A stretch of DNA of 64,000 bases from Blastocatellia bacterium (GCA_016789265.1 JAEUQK010000040.1:1-64000); one strand, 5' to 3'. Counted from the first letter of the stretch, positions 18,478 through 28,610 are shown. The notes: generated by a model not told the origin, from the letters alone. A program made the numbers and translations.

Positions 18478-19961
18478 GCCGCTCTAACCCTCACAAAATT
18501 GTGTTCACGACTACTAATGCCAAAGATCGCTTCATCCCGCTCGATCGGCCCGGTGTCGCGGATGCCGAGATAGGCCTTAATTCCGCGAGCTGCCTTCCGT
18601 CCTGCCCCCATTGCTTCGATGACCGTTGCAGCTCCGGTTACGATGTCACCCCCCGCAAAGACTCCCGCCATCGAGGTCATCAGATCGTCGTCCGTCGCTA
18701 TGTATCCGCGTTTGTTCAGCCTTAGCTTTGAGGTCTGTCCGATTATCGGATTTGCGTTCGTTCCGATCGCGAAGACCACCTGATCCGTTTCGATCTCAAA
18801 TTCGCTGCCGGGAACCGGTACCGGCCGCCTTCGGCCAGAATCATCCGGCTCCCCGAGTTCCATTCGTACGCACCTCACGGCGCAAACTGAACCTTCGCCG
18901 TCGTCAATTATCTCGACAGGATTGCTAAGCCAGTGGAAGTCAATACCTTCCTGTTCGGCGTGATGGACCTCTTCCGCACGTGCCGGAGCTTCTGCCTTGG
19001 AACGGCGGTATATGCAGGTCACCGTCTTGGCGCCGAGCCGCTTACTTACACGAAGAGCATCCATTGCCGTGTTGCCCGCTCCGACGACGACTACATGCTT
19101 GCCGAGCGGGAGCGGGGTATCGACGTTTGGAAAATCACGGGCCTTCATCAGATTGCATCTGGTCAAGAGCTCGTTAGCCGACAGCACGCCATTGAGCGAA
19201 TCACCGGGAATGCCGAGCATTGTCGGATAACCGGCACCGGTGCCGATGAACACCGCGTGGAATCCGAGTTCACTGATCATCTGTTCGATCGTGAATAGCC
19301 TTCCGACGAGCGTATTGCATTCAAACTTGACGCCGAGCTCCTCGAGTTTCTCGATCTCTGCATCGACGATAGAATTCGGCAGCCGAAAATCGGGTATCCC
19401 GTATCGGAGAACGCCGCCAGGTTCATGAAATGCTTCATAAACGGTCACGTCGCAGCCGGCCTTTGCCATATCGGCGGCGCAAGCCATACCGGCCGGGCCC
19501 GAGCCGACGATGCCGATCCTAAACTTTGTCGGCTCTATATAGGGCCGGTTCACCCAGCTGTTCTTTATCGCCAGGTCGCCTACAAATCTCTCCAGCCGCC
19601 CTATGGCTACCGGGATCAGCGTTTCGCCGACAACGCAGACGCCCTCACACTGATTCTCTTGCGGGCAAACGCGTCCGCAAACGGCAGGCAGCAGATTTGT
19701 CCCCGTTATTACGTCATAGGCTCCGCGAAAGTCCTTCTCGCCGATCTTTAATATGAAGCCGGGAATGTCGATATTGACCGGACAGCCGTCAATGCACTTT
19801 GGTTCGGGGCAGAACAAACACCGCGTCGATTCGAGTATCGCCTCGGGTTCCGTGTAGCCGCAGTTCACTTCTTCAAAATTCGCAGCCCTAACTACGGGGT
19901 CGAGTTCGCGGACAGGTGTCCGCTCTTGAGGAATACTTCGTACGGTCCGTTTTTTAGCCAT
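18474..19961 (-). CDS. NfnB/GltD-like NAD(P)H:ferredoxin oxidoreductase large subunit, about 495 aa
   Basis: This is a glutamate-synthase-small-subunit-like flavoprotein. The N-terminal double-cluster motif is seen as CLFCPEPKCIDGCP and, further on, CGRVCPQENQCEGVCV. An FAD-binding Rossmann motif (GIVGSGPAGMACAADMAKAG) and an NAD(P)H one (VVVVGAGNTAMDALRVSKRLG) follow, and the C-terminal GVFAGGDIVTGAATVIEAMG closes the FAD site. The preceding gene encodes a PyrK/NfnA-like partner. The pair therefore looks like the electron-bifurcating transhydrogenase NfnAB (or sulfide dehydrogenase SudAB) and not a glutamate synthase, since no gltB is present. The start at 19961 (MAKKRTVRS) has a GGAG ten bases upstream; the ATG at 19982 is an alternative. 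Confidence 0.85.
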   Translation of the reverse strand: MAKKRTVRSIPQERTPVRELDPVVRAANFEEVNCGYTEPEAILESTRCLFCPEPKCIDGCPVNIDIPGFILKIGEKDFRGAYDVITGTNLLPAVCGRVCPQENQCEGVCVVGETLIPVAIGRLERFVGDLAIKNSWVNRPYIEPTKFRIGIVGSGPAGMACAADMAKAGCDVTVYEAFHEPGGVLRYGIPDFRLPNSIVDAEIEKLEELGVKFECNTLVGRLFTIEQMISELGFHAVFIGTGAGYPTMLGIPGDSLNGVLSANELLTRCNLMKARDFPNVDTPLPLGKHVVVVGAGNTAMDALRVSKRLGAKTVTCIYRRSKAEAPARAEEVHHAEQEGIDFHWLSNPVEIIDDGEGSVCAVRCVRMELGEPDDSGRRRPVPVPGSEFEIETDQVVFAIGTNANPIIGQTSKLRLNKRGYIATDDDLMTSMAGVFAGGDIVTGAATVIEAMGAGRKAARGIKAYLGIRDTGPIERDEAIFGISSREHNFVRVRAA

Positions 19962-19991
19962 CTGGAAATTACTCCGTGACATCGATCTGAA

Positions 19992-20882
19992 CTAATTCAC
20001 TGAAACAGCCTCGCTGCCGATGCCGCGCATCCTGCAGGTCTCTGACCATCGTTCCTTCGCAACCTGTTCTTCTTCTTTGTAACGCCGAAGCCTGATCATC
20101 AGGTCGTCGAAATCTACCTGATGCCCGTCGAAATCCGGCCCGTCAACGCACGCAAACTTGACTGTCTCGCCGACCTTTACGCGGCATCCGCCGCACATAC
20201 CAGTGCCGTCGACCATGATCGGATTTAGGCTGACCATGGTCTTAACTCCCGACGGACGCGTCGCCTCGGCACACGCCTTCATCATTACCGGCGGGCCGAT
20301 CGCAACGACCTCTTCGATATCCGGGTGCTTTTCGAGAGCGAGCTTGATGCCGTCAGTTACAAATCCCCTAATTCCGGCCGATCCGTCATCGGTACAAATG
20401 ATAAGTTCGTCACAGATCGCACGGAACTTGTCCTCCCAGAATAGGAGGTCCTTGTTCCGGAACCCGAGCACGCCGATCACATATGCGCCGCTTTCTTTCC
20501 ACGCTCTAGCTTGAGGATAGACCGGTGCTACACCGAGACCTCCGCCAACACAAACGACCTTCTTTGCATCGCTGAGATGGCTTGGGATCCCCATCGGTCC
20601 GGCGAGTCCGTAGAGCGCCGTTCCCACCTGGCAGTTTCGCTGCATCTCAAGAGTCGTTTTGCCGACGGCCTGGATCACGAGTGTGATCGTCCCTCTTTCC
20701 CGGTCGAAATCGGCTATGGTCAGCGGTATCCTTTCACCTTCCGCATGGGACATTACGATCACAAACTGCCCAGGCTTTGCGGCCCTCGCCATCATTGGAT
20801 GGCTGATCTCAAGCAGGAAAGTTACGTCGGAAAAGTCTTCCCGCCTGACAATGAGGAATTTTTGGTTTGATGAGTCGGTCAC
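19992..20882 (-). CDS. NfnA/PyrK-like ferredoxin-NAD(P) reductase subunit, 296 aa
   Basis: The layout is that of the FNR-like subunit of NfnAB/SudAB: an N-terminal FAD domain (RIPLTIADFDRERGTI, GLAGPMGIPS), an NAD-binding region (VVCVGGGLGVAPVYPQAR) and a C-terminal [2Fe-2S] site (GTGMCGGCRVKVG plus the later Cys in FACVDGPDF). It is the first gene of the five-gene minus-strand operon and is followed after 9 bp by its partner flavoprotein. Together they would couple NADPH, NADH and ferredoxin. Linkage to a 2-oxoacid:ferredoxin oxidoreductase suggests recycling of the ferredoxin that korAB reduces. Confidence 0.86.
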   Translation of the reverse strand: MTDSSNQKFLIVRREDFSDVTFLLEISHPMMARAAKPGQFVIVMSHAEGERIPLTIADFDRERGTITLVIQAVGKTTLEMQRNCQVGTALYGLAGPMGIPSHLSDAKKVVCVGGGLGVAPVYPQARAWKESGAYVIGVLGFRNKDLLFWEDKFRAICDELIICTDDGSAGIRGFVTDGIKLALEKHPDIEEVVAIGPPVMMKACAEATRPSGVKTMVSLNPIMVDGTGMCGGCRVKVGETVKFACVDGPDFDGHQVDFDDLMIRLRRYKEEEQVAKERWSETCRMRGIGSEAVSVN

Positions 20883-21139
20883 TTAGCCCTCTCTTTGGTA
20901 CCTTGCTCTTACTTGCGGCAACAACATCAGCCGTGGTCTCGGCACGGCTGCTGTTCGCCGGGTCGAGCATGTCATGGGTAGACTATTCGCAAGTGATGTG
21001 CCAGATAAATGGCGGCGAAACCACCAAATCATTGGGGATTTTGAAAGAAGGCTGCAAAGAAATGACAAAAACTATGGATTAGTTTGCACTTAGGTGTGAG
21101 TTTTTCCGACCTTCGACCCGGAAAATTTTCGCCGGGGGC
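20883..21139. other. Spacer between the nfn-kor operon and arsR
   Basis: This presumably holds the promoter of the nfn-kor operon. Two small overlapping open frames, one on each strand, look like noise: neither has a ribosome site or a recognisable composition. I see no clear terminator for arsR, which is transcribed toward this spacer. Confidence 0.4.
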
Positions 21140-21502
21140 CTATTCCGCGGCAGGATCAATATCCTGCAACAATTGGTTCAATGAAAGGCGGCGCAGATCA
21201 AAATGTGTCTTAAGCCGGGAACAGACGACATCACATAACTCGAAAATGGTCTCGTCGGCAACTCGGTAATTTACGGTTAGGCCATCTTTTCGGCGGGTAA
21301 CTACTCCGGCATCATAGAGTATCCCGAGATGTTTAGAAACATTCGCCTGATTTGCGCCAGTTGCAGCGACCAATTCACTAACGTTCATCTCTCTATCACC
21401 TAGCGTATGCAGTATCTTAAGGCGCGTAGGCTCCGATAGTAACTTGAATCGGTTCGCGATCATCTCGAGGGCCGCATCATTTAGATCTTTTCGTTTTTTC
21501 AT
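21140..21502 (-). CDS. ArsR/SmtB-family winged-helix repressor, 120 aa
   Basis: This is a short winged-helix protein with the ArsR pattern: RFKLLSEPTRLKILHTLGDR, the recognition helix in GANQANVSKHLGILYDAGVV and the wing RRKDGLTVNYRV. The alpha-3 helix lacks the ELCVCD metal box. A Cys pair in ELCDVVCSRL near the C-terminus could sense thiols or oxidants, as in the BigR/SqrR branch. It is divergent from a DUF2892 gene and an efflux operon. Two AT-rich inverted repeats in the shared promoter region are good candidates for its operators. BigR-type repressors commonly neighbour DUF2892 genes, which supports sensing of reactive sulfur or redox, though this is inference. Confidence 0.88.
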   Translation of the reverse strand: MKKRKDLNDAALEMIANRFKLLSEPTRLKILHTLGDREMNVSELVAATGANQANVSKHLGILYDAGVVTRRKDGLTVNYRVADETIFELCDVVCSRLKTHFDLRRLSLNQLLQDIDPAAE

Positions 21503-21555
21503 TCTGTCGATCCGGACAATTCAACGCGCAACCTTTGCAAGAATAGAGATCTATT

Positions 21556-21573
21556 ACTATATCACTATATATG
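21556..21573. promoter_or_regulatory. ACTATATC-type AT-rich repeat, probable second ArsR operator
   Basis: ACTATATCACTATATATG carries tandem ACTATAT half-sites like those in the clean palindrome at 21677-21694. It lies 53 bp upstream of the arsR start, where it could mediate autoregulation. Confidence 0.5.
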
Positions 21574-21589
21574 ATGACAAGTGTGACAC

Positions 21590-21605
21590 TGTGACCAAGA
21601 TCACA
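21590..21605. promoter_or_regulatory. CRP/FNR-family site TGTGA-N6-TCACA
   Basis: TGTGACCAAGATCACA is a perfect inverted repeat of the CRP consensus half-site TGTGA with a 6-bp spacer. It lies about 45 bp upstream of the -35 box of the rightward promoter, a usual place for class I activation. Which Crp/Fnr family member would bind it is unknown. Confidence 0.6.
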
Positions 21606-21640
21606 TAAGGTGCCCAATTCCGTGATACATTCAACAAGAG

Positions 21641-21670
21641 TTGACACCCAGTACGGGATTGCCCTAATCT
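21641..21670 (+). promoter_or_regulatory. Sigma-70-type promoter of the DUF2892-efflux operon
   Basis: TTGACA (21641-21646) and TAATCT (21665-21670) are separated by 18 bp. The predicted transcription start falls inside the palindrome at 21677-21694, so a bound repressor would block it. Confidence 0.6.
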
Positions 21671-21676
21671 TGAGTT

Positions 21677-21694
21677 ACTATATAACGATATAGT
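21677..21694. promoter_or_regulatory. Palindromic operator ACTATAT-AACG-ATATAGT
   Basis: This is a perfect 7-bp inverted repeat with a 4-bp centre, located at the expected start of transcription and 16 bp before the DUF2892 gene. It is the likely main operator of the divergent ArsR-family repressor. Confidence 0.65.
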
Positions 21695-21709
21695 AGAATA
21701 CTGTTTTGA

Positions 21710-21919
21710 ATGGCGAGGTTCAAGAATATGACGGTCGAAAAAGCCCTACGTCTGATAGCCGGCAGTTTTGTGTTCATCAGCGTACTACTCGGGTATTACG
21801 TTAGCCCGTATTTCCTTTTGTTCACCGGATTTGTGGGGCTGAATCTTGTTCAGTCGGCTTTCTCTGGCTGGTGTCCGATGATGGCCTTTCTGCGAATGGC
21901 CGGACTTAAGGACCAATAG
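21710..21919 (+). CDS. DUF2892 (YgaP-type) small membrane protein, 69 aa
   Basis: The product begins MARFKNMTVEKALRLIAGSF and has two short hydrophobic segments (FVFISVLLGYYVSPYFLLF and the following one). It ends SGWCPMMAFLRMAGLKDQ. This is the compact inner-membrane unit found alone or fused to rhodanese domains, often under ArsR-type BigR repressors. The single Cys in the GWCPM motif is family-typical. It is the first gene after the ArsR-regulated promoter, 28 bp before the TolC-type gene, so it should be co-transcribed with the efflux genes. Its exact role is unknown. Confidence 0.85.
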   Translation: MARFKNMTVEKALRLIAGSFVFISVLLGYYVSPYFLLFTGFVGLNLVQSAFSGWCPMMAFLRMAGLKDQ

Positions 21920-21947
21920 TTCTGATAGATAACGAGGATATTCTCAA

Positions 21948-23336
21948 ATGAAGCCCTGCCGATCCAGACCAAAACGGAGGCTATTGTCCTTATGGTTTCC
22001 GGCATCGTTGGCTGCGATAGCATTTCTTGTGTCGGCGGCCGCCGCGCAAACAGGGATCCCGCCAACGCTCGACCTCCGAACGGCGGTTCAAAGGTCGATC
22101 GACGGCAATCCGATCACAAAGATATCCGAATCAAAGGTCAAGATCGCCGAATGGAAGATCCGTGAGGCAAAAACAGGAACGCGTCCAACCGTGAGCTTCA
22201 CTCAATCGGTCGTGGGCAGTAATAATCCCGTCTTCGTATTTGGCTCGCTTTTGGAACAGGGCCGTTTCGGACCTTCAAACTTTTCAATAGATTCGCTTAA
22301 CAAGCCGGACAGCCTCGTCAATTTTCGTTCGCAGGTTAATCTACAGCTTCCGCTTTTTGACCAACGGCAGACAAGGTCCCGCGTGTCCGCTGCTTCGATC
22401 GCAAAGAGGCAAGCGGAGCTTGCGGCCGAGGAAACTCGTCAGCGATTGCGTTTTGACATAGTCAGGAATTATTTCGGAGTTGTCCTCGATCGCGGAATGG
22501 TAAACGTCTCGACAGAAGCGATGAAGACGGCCGACGCGAACCGAAAGAAGACGCGAGACATGGTCGATGTAGGAATGACGACCGAGGCCGATCTGCTTGC
22601 TGCCGAGGTCGAATTTGCTAATGCCGGCCAGCGGAAGCTGGAATCCGAAAGCAAGTTAGTGACAACCCTAGCGGCCCTGAACATTGCCATCGGTGAGAAG
22701 CCGGATCTCGTCCCTGTGCTGGCAGGTGAACTGACTGAGAAATTCTTCCCGGTCGAAGATCAGGACGAACTAATTCGCATCGCGCTGGAGAGCCGGCCGG
22801 ACTATCAGCGTGTGGTCCTTGGCCTTGAAGGCAGCCGCGTGCAGATCAGATCGGCAAAAGACAGCAGCCTGCCGCGCATCGATGTTTACAGCAATCTGGG
22901 ATACTCGTCGCCTTACGTCGCGAACGGAAGTTCGGATTATACCGTAGGCGCAAGCCTCACCTATACATTATTCGATCCGGGTCGTAAGGCACGGATCGCG
23001 CAAGCCGCTGAAGGCGAGGTTTTAGCAGGGCTCGAGCGGGAAGTTCTTGGCGATCAAATAAGGCTTGAAGTGATCCGGTCACTCCAGGCTTTCAAGACCT
23101 CTGACGCAAAGATCCGGGTTTCCGTCAAGAGTATCGCGCAGGCCGAAGAAGCATTGAGGATCGTCGAGGATCGTTACCGAAACGGCTTGACGACCTTTAA
23201 CGAGGTGCTTCGTGCGGGCCTGGCCGTAACAAAAGCAAAACAGGACCTTCTGACCACGCGGTACGAATACTACATCAGCTATGCCCAAATACTGCTGGCT
23301 ACCGGGCGGTTGAATGATGTCCGCTGGTTCGAATGA
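21948..23336 (+). CDS. TolC-family outer-membrane efflux protein, 462 aa
   Basis: A signal peptide (FPASLAAIAFLVSAAAAQTG) is followed by two outer-membrane-efflux-protein repeats with the long coiled-coil pattern of TolC (EETRQRLRFDIVRNYFGVVL and AEEALRIVEDRYRNGLTTFN). It would form the outer-membrane duct of the tripartite pump completed by the next two genes. The stop overlaps an ATG of the adaptor gene frame. The last residues (GRLNDVRWFE) are typical of the family end. Confidence 0.9.
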   Translation: MKPCRSRPKRRLLSLWFPASLAAIAFLVSAAAAQTGIPPTLDLRTAVQRSIDGNPITKISESKVKIAEWKIREAKTGTRPTVSFTQSVVGSNNPVFVFGSLLEQGRFGPSNFSIDSLNKPDSLVNFRSQVNLQLPLFDQRQTRSRVSAASIAKRQAELAAEETRQRLRFDIVRNYFGVVLDRGMVNVSTEAMKTADANRKKTRDMVDVGMTTEADLLAAEVEFANAGQRKLESESKLVTTLAALNIAIGEKPDLVPVLAGELTEKFFPVEDQDELIRIALESRPDYQRVVLGLEGSRVQIRSAKDSSLPRIDVYSNLGYSSPYVANGSSDYTVGASLTYTLFDPGRKARIAQAAEGEVLAGLEREVLGDQIRLEVIRSLQAFKTSDAKIRVSVKSIAQAEEALRIVEDRYRNGLTTFNEVLRAGLAVTKAKQDLLTTRYEYYISYAQILLATGRLNDVRWFE

Positions 23337-23347
23337 TCGGTGAAGGT

Positions 23348-24544
23348 ATGAAAAAGAAACTAGTTATGATCGTTTCCGCCACGGCTGTCGCCCTTTATGC
23401 GGCGGGCTGCGGAACGTCTGAGCCCGTCAAGAGAGACGAAGCAGCGTCGGAGATCCGCAATGTTGCGATCACGAAGGTCACGCGTTCGACCGTTGCCGAT
23501 TTTTATGAAGCAACCGGCACCGTGAAAGCGAAGACGAATACACAGGTCTCGCCAAACATGATGGGCAGGATCGTCTCGTTCCCGGTGGCCGAAGGCGATA
23601 CAGTATCGCGCGGCCAGCTGCTCGTGGAGATCGATTCAGCCGACGCCCGGACGCGCATCGAAAAGGCAAAGGCCGGCCTTGAAGAGGCCCTTGCCGGAAT
23701 GGCTGAGATCGACCGTTCGATCGACGCAGCCAATGCTTCGGTGAAAACCGCCGAGGCGAATAAGCAGCTCGCCGACGTGACCTTTGGACGCTATAAAGAG
23801 CTTTTTGACCGCCGTTCAGCGACGGCACAGGAGTTTGACGAAGCCCGCTCAAAAGCGCAGATGGCCGCCTCCGAGCTTGATAGGGCAAGGGCAAATGTTC
23901 AGGTCATCAATTCAAGGCGCAAACAGTTAAATGCACGTATCGAACAGGCAAAAGCCGACATAGCAAATGCAAAGGTGTATGAAGGATACTCGCGGATCGT
24001 TTCGCCCGTTTCGGGTGTGATCGTACAGAAGCTTGCGGAGGCGGGTTCCACCGCCAGTCCGGGCGTTCCGCTGCTATCCATTGAGGACAACTCGCAGTAC
24101 CGGCTTGAGGCAGCGGTTGAGGAGTCGAGAACCCGATCGGTGAGGATCGGCGGCCGCGTCGAAGTGAAGATCGACGCCATAGGTGCAGAGAATATCTTGG
24201 GGACCGTTGCCGAGATCACGCCGTCTGCCGATGCCGCCAGCCGGAGCTTTACCGTCAAGATCAATTTGCCGGCGGATGCCCGCCTTCGAACCGGCCAGTA
24301 CGGGCTCGCCAGATTTCCGACCGCACAAAAGGAGGCGATAACGGTACCCAAGACCGCTATCGTGACGCGCGGCCAACTGACCGGCGTTTTTGGAGTTGCG
24401 GCGAACGGCACCGCACAGTTCCGCATTGTCACGACCGGCACTGAGAGCGACGGAATGATCGAGATATTGTCCGGATTGTCGGAAGGCGACGAGATAGTCA
24501 CTTCGGATACAGTGACGCTGAATGACGGCGTGAGGGTCAGATAG
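23348..24544 (+). CDS. RND efflux periplasmic adaptor (MFP) lipoprotein, about 398 aa
   Basis: The start is set at 23348 ([20 protein letters not shown]), behind GGTGAAGGT; an ATG at 23333 overlapping the previous stop is possible. The signal ends in a lipobox AAGC, so the protein is probably anchored by lipid. The adaptor layout is clear: first barrel-sandwich half ([20 protein letters not shown]), a long hairpin coiled coil, second lipoyl half ([20 protein letters not shown]) and the beta-barrel domain ending [17 protein letters not shown]. It links the TolC duct to the RND pump four bases downstream. Confidence 0.92.
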   Translation: MKKKLVMIVSATAVALYAAGCGTSEPVKRDEAASEIRNVAITKVTRSTVADFYEATGTVKAKTNTQVSPNMMGRIVSFPVAEGDTVSRGQLLVEIDSADARTRIEKAKAGLEEALAGMAEIDRSIDAANASVKTAEANKQLADVTFGRYKELFDRRSATAQEFDEARSKAQMAASELDRARANVQVINSRRKQLNARIEQAKADIANAKVYEGYSRIVSPVSGVIVQKLAEAGSTASPGVPLLSIEDNSQYRLEAAVEESRTRSVRIGGRVEVKIDAIGAENILGTVAEITPSADAASRSFTVKINLPADARLRTGQYGLARFPTAQKEAITVPKTAIVTRGQLTGVFGVAANGTAQFRIVTTGTESDGMIEILSGLSEGDEIVTSDTVTLNDGVRVR

Positions 24545-24548
24545 TCTA

Positions 24549-27500
24549 ATGAAAGAGCTCGGGATCGCCGGAAAGCTTGCCGGAGCATTTATCAGATCAA
24601 AACTGACGCCGCTGATCGTGGCGGCCTCGGTCCTGTTAGGTATTGGCGCGGTCGTCATGCTGCCGCGGGAAGAGGAACCGCAGATCATCGTCCCGATGGT
24701 GGACGTTATGGTCCAAATGCCTGGTGCGTCGGCAAAAGAGGTCGAAGAGCGTGTCACTCGCCCAATGGAAAAACTTCTGTGGGAGATCCCCGGCGTCGAG
24801 TACATCTATTCGACCTCCTCGACCGGAATGTCCATGGCGATCGTCCGGTTCAAGGTCGGGCAAAACGAAGAGGACGCGATCGTAAGGCTCAATCAGAAAC
24901 TCTTCGCCAACATGGACCTTATCCCGCAAGGGGCTTCGCCGCCGCTTATCAAGCCGCGCTCGATCGACGATGTTCCGATAATGGCGCTCACGCTTTCGAG
25001 CGGGAGTAACGATCACTTCACGCTTAGGCGCATCGCCGCACAGGTCACCGACCAGATAAAAGAGATCACCGATGTTTCAGACGTGCAGATGATCGGCGGC
25101 CAGCGGCGGCAAGTCCGCGTATTGCTCGACGACGCGAAGATGTCTTCGCGAAATGTCGCTCCGGCGTCGATCGTTGCTATGCTCCAGCGGGCAAATCAGC
25201 AGACGATCTCCGGCAGTTTCTCATCACAGAATCGCGAAGCCATCGTAGAAACCGGTAATTTTCTGACCTCTGCAGATGATGTCGGACGTGTGGTGGTCGG
25301 TGTGTTTGGCGACCGGCCTGTTTTCCTGCGGGATGTTGCTGTGATCGCTGACGGCCCCGAAGAACCGGCGGACTACGTGATGTTCGGCAAGACCGCAAAC
25401 GCACATGGAGAAGCGGGTACGGAAACGCCTGCAAGCGGCATCGAACCGGCGGTTACGATCGCGGTGTCAAAACGAAAAGGCACAAACGCGATCGACATCT
25501 CACATAAGATCCTGGCGAAGGTCGACGCGCTGAAAGGAAACCTGATCCCCGGCAGTGTTCGTGTAACGACGACGCGAAATTACGGCGAGACCGCTGCCGA
25601 GAAATCCAACGAACTGCTCCTTCATATGCTCATCGCCATTGCCTCGGTTTCGGCGCTCATAATGCTGGCGCTTGGATTCAGAGAATCGGGGATAGTTGCG
25701 ATCGCCATTCCGGTCACATTGGCACTCACGCTTGCCGTTTTCTATTTTTACGGGTACACGCTCAACCGCATCACGCTGTTCGCACTAATTTTCTCAATCG
25801 GCATTCTGGTTGACGATGCGATCGTGGTGGTCGAGAACATGACGCGCCATTATGGACTGCCTGAAAATAAAGGACGTCCTCTTGTCCAGATCGCGATAGA
25901 GGCTGTCGATGAGGTCGGCAATCCAACGATCCTTGCGACATTTGCGGTGATCGCCGCGATCTTGCCGATGGCATTTGTCAGCGGGCTGATGGGGCCGTAT
26001 ATGCGGCCGATCCCGGTCGGTGCTTCTGCGGCAATGATCTTTTCAATGATCGTTGCTTTTGTTGTCACTCCATGGGCGAGCCTGAAACTTCTGAAGCGGG
26101 ACACAAAACACGACCACGGTTCCGAAGGATTTACGACGCGGCTTTATCGCAGGGTGATGGCTTCGATAATAGAGCGGCCCGTATGGCGTTATTCGTTTCT
26201 CGCCGGAGTCCTTCTGCTGCTGCTCGGCTCGATGTCCCTTGTCGGCTTGAAATTCGTCAAGGTCAAAATGCTCCCGTTCGACAACAAGAGCGAGTTTCAG
26301 GTCATTGTCGATATGCCGGAGGGGACGACACTGGAACAGACCGCTGCAGTTACACGCGAACTCGCGGCGTATGTCGGAACGGTTCCCGAGGTGGTCGACT
26401 TTCAGATGTATGTCGGCACCGCGTCGCCATACAACTTTAACGGGTTGGTACGCCATTACTTTTTGCGTCGCGGTTCGAATGTCGCTGATATTCAGGTCAA
26501 CCTTGCTTCAAAGGACGACCGTTCGGCACAAAGCCACGACATTGCAAAGCGCGTTCGCCCCGAACTTCAAAAGATCGCCTTCAAGTACGGCGCAAACGTA
26601 AAGGTCGCCGAGGTTCCGCCGGGCCCGCCCGTTCTTCAGACGATCGTTGCCGAGGTTTATGGCCCCAGTTACGACCGGCAGATCGAGATCGCTCGCGAGA
26701 TACGCGGGATATTTGAGAAGGCCGAAGGCGTCGTGGATGTCGATTGGTTCGTCGAGGACGATCAGACAAAATATGACCTCCTGATCGACAAGGAGAAAGC
26801 GGCGATCAACGGAATTACCGCCGATCAGATAACCCAGACCCTGACACTCGCTGTCGAAGGAATGAACGTCGGACTGCTTCACGTTCCGACCGAAAAGGAA
26901 GATACCTATATCAATCTTCGCCTGCCCAAAGCAGATCGCTCAAGCCTCGCGGACATCCAGCGGATCAAGGTCATTGGCGACCGCGGCAACCTCGTGCCGA
27001 TCAGCGAACTCGTACAGGTCCGCGAATCCCGAAACGACAAGTCCATTTACCACAAAAATCTAATGCCGGTCGTTTATGTCACGGCCGATGTTGCCGGTGC
27101 GATCGAAAGCCCGGTATATGCGATCCTCGGCCTGAACGACAAGATCGAGGCAATGAAACTTCCCGAGGGTTATTCCCTTGAGCGATTTGTAGCGTCGCAG
27201 CCATTTCTCACGGACAAATATTCGATGAAGTGGGACGGCGAGTGGCATATAACCTACGAGGTGTTTCGCGACATGGGCATCGCGTTTGCGGCCGTGATGG
27301 TGCTCATTTACATTCTGGTCGTCGGATGGTTTCAGTCATTCAAAACGCCTCTGACGATAATGGCTGCAATTCCGTTTTCACTCGTCGGTATATTGCCCGC
27401 TCACGCGTTAATGGGAGCGTTCTTCACGGCGACATCGATGATCGGATTTATCGCCGGTGCCGGCATCGTGGTTCGTAATTCGATCATCCTCGTCGATTTC

Positions 27501-28610
27501 GTGGAGCTGCGAATGAAGCACGGGATGTCCCTTGTGGACGCTGTCGTGGACGCCGGCGCCGTACGGTTTCGTCCGATGCTGTTGACGGCTGCCGCCGTGA
27601 TCGTCGGTTCAGCGGTAATGCTGTTCGACCCGATATTTCAGGGGCTTGCGATATCCCTGATGGCGGGTGAGGTCGCCTCTCTATTGCTATCGCGAATGGC
27701 GGTCCCCGTTTTGTTTTATCTTAGCGAACGAAAGAAACATGGTGAAAAGACAGTTCGATCCGATGAGAAAACGGTGCTTTGCCCGACAGATCTTGGGCCC
27801 CAATCTGCGATCGCGGTCAAATATGCAGCGGCAATAGCCGAGAGGTCCGGAGCGAACCTCAAACTGATGCTGGCAAATGAGCACGACGTTCCGCCATATT
27901 TTACAAGTTCGCAGATCGACGAGATATCAGCCGAACTCGACCGTTCGGACGAAGCCGAGGCCGAAAGCTTGCGTCAATTTATGAACGAGCATCTGGGTCA
28001 TGGCGCTGATGCAACTTTGTTGGTGATAGATGCTTCGGCGCGGACCGCTATTCTTGAGGAATCGGAAAAAACGGACACGGTACTTATCGCTCTTGGTACA
28101 CACGGGCGGAGCGGATTTGAGAAGCTGCGTGTCGGCTCGGTCGCCGAGGCTGTGCTGCGCGAAAGTCAATGTCCAGTTTTAACGGTTGGCCCAAAGGTCG
28201 AGCCGGTCAGCTCAGTGCAGATCCGAAGAATTGTGTGTCCGGTAGATCTTTCGCCGGAGTCCGAGGTTTCACTCAGATATGCTGCGCAGATGGCGGGCCT
28301 ATTCGGCGCGGAACTGTTCGTGATCCGCGTGGCGGACGAGAATTCGGAGAGTGATGACGAAAGCAAACTAAAAGCCTTGTGCGACTGGGTACCGTCCGAG
28401 ATCAGAGGTCAGTGCAAACTCCAGGAGATCGTACGGCATGGTGATCTCTCGACCGAAGTAGTTCGTCTCTCAAATGATCTTTCGGCCGACATCATAGTTA
28501 TCGGGGTTACCCACGGCACTTTTGGCGATGAAACGCTCGGAGATATGACGACCGGGATCTTACGAGAGGCGGCGTGTCCCGTAATAACAGTGGTTGGCAT
28601 CGGATCTTAA
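24549..28610 (+). CDS. RND transporter fused to two C-terminal universal-stress (Usp) domains, 1353 aa
   Basis: Residues 1-1065 form a complete AcrB-type RND pump: N-terminal helix, two large periplasmic loops and TM4 with the proton-relay pair in [20 protein letters not shown]. The second transmembrane bundle ends [10 protein letters not shown]. The chain continues, without a stop, into Usp domain 1 (about 1074-1214). That domain has the ATP-binding signature GTHG-N9-GS ([15 protein letters not shown]), so it is probably nucleotide-binding. Usp domain 2 (about 1225-1353) keeps the fold pattern ([20 protein letters not shown]) but its [14 protein letters not shown] loop lacks the G-S end, so it may be regulatory. 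The tandem would sit in the cytoplasm after the last helix. This fusion is unusual: pumps usually stop near 1040 residues. It suggests ATP/AMP-responsive control of efflux. The substrate is unknown. Confidence 0.9.
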   Translation: MKELGIAGKLAGAFIRSKLTPLIVAASVLLGIGAVVMLPREEEPQIIVPMVDVMVQMPGASAKEVEERVTRPMEKLLWEIPGVEYIYSTSSTGMSMAIVRFKVGQNEEDAIVRLNQKLFANMDLIPQGASPPLIKPRSIDDVPIMALTLSSGSNDHFTLRRIAAQVTDQIKEITDVSDVQMIGGQRRQVRVLLDDAKMSSRNVAPASIVAMLQRANQQTISGSFSSQNREAIVETGNFLTSADDVGRVVVGVFGDRPVFLRDVAVIADGPEEPADYVMFGKTANAHGEAGTETPASGIEPAVTIAVSKRKGTNAIDISHKILAKVDALKGNLIPGSVRVTTTRNYGETAAEKSNELLLHMLIAIASVSALIMLALGFRESGIVAIAIPVTLALTLAVFYFYGYTLNRITLFALIFSIGILVDDAIVVVENMTRHYGLPENKGRPLVQIAIEAVDEVGNPTILATFAVIAAILPMAFVSGLMGPYMRPIPVGASAAMIFSMIVAFVVTPWASLKLLKRDTKHDHGSEGFTTRLYRRVMASIIERPVWRYSFLAGVLLLLLGSMSLVGLKFVKVKMLPFDNKSEFQVIVDMPEGTTLEQTAAVTRELAAYVGTVPEVVDFQMYVGTASPYNFNGLVRHYFLRRGSNVADIQVNLASKDDRSAQSHDIAKRVRPELQKIAFKYGANVKVAEVPPGPPVLQTIVAEVYGPSYDRQIEIAREIRGIFEKAEGVVDVDWFVEDDQTKYDLLIDKEKAAINGITADQITQTLTLAVEGMNVGLLHVPTEKEDTYINLRLPKADRSSLADIQRIKVIGDRGNLVPISELVQVRESRNDKSIYHKNLMPVVYVTADVAGAIESPVYAILGLNDKIEAMKLPEGYSLERFVASQPFLTDKYSMKWDGEWHITYEVFRDMGIAFAAVMVLIYILVVGWFQSFKTPLTIMAAIPFSLVGILPAHALMGAFFTATSMIGFIAGAGIVVRNSIILVDFVELRMKHGMSLVDAVVDAGAVRFRPMLLTAAAVIVGSAVMLFDPIFQGLAISLMAGEVASLLLSRMAVPVLFYLSERKKHGEKTVRSDEKTVLCPTDLGPQSAIAVKYAAAIAERSGANLKLMLANEHDVPPYFTSSQIDEISAELDRSDEAEAESLRQFMNEHLGHGADATLLVIDASARTAILEESEKTDTVLIALGTHGRSGFEKLRVGSVAEAVLRESQCPVLTVGPKVEPVSSVQIRRIVCPVDLSPESEVSLRYAAQMAGLFGAELFVIRVADENSESDDESKLKALCDWVPSEIRGQCKLQEIVRHGDLSTEVVRLSNDLSADIIVIGVTHGTFGDETLGDMTTGILREAACPVITVVGIGS

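Noticed and set aside
20867-21082. Small plus-strand frame with a hydrophobic start
   Set aside because: There is no ribosome site, it overlaps the start of the nfnA-like gene and a rival frame exists on the other strand; more likely promoter DNA.
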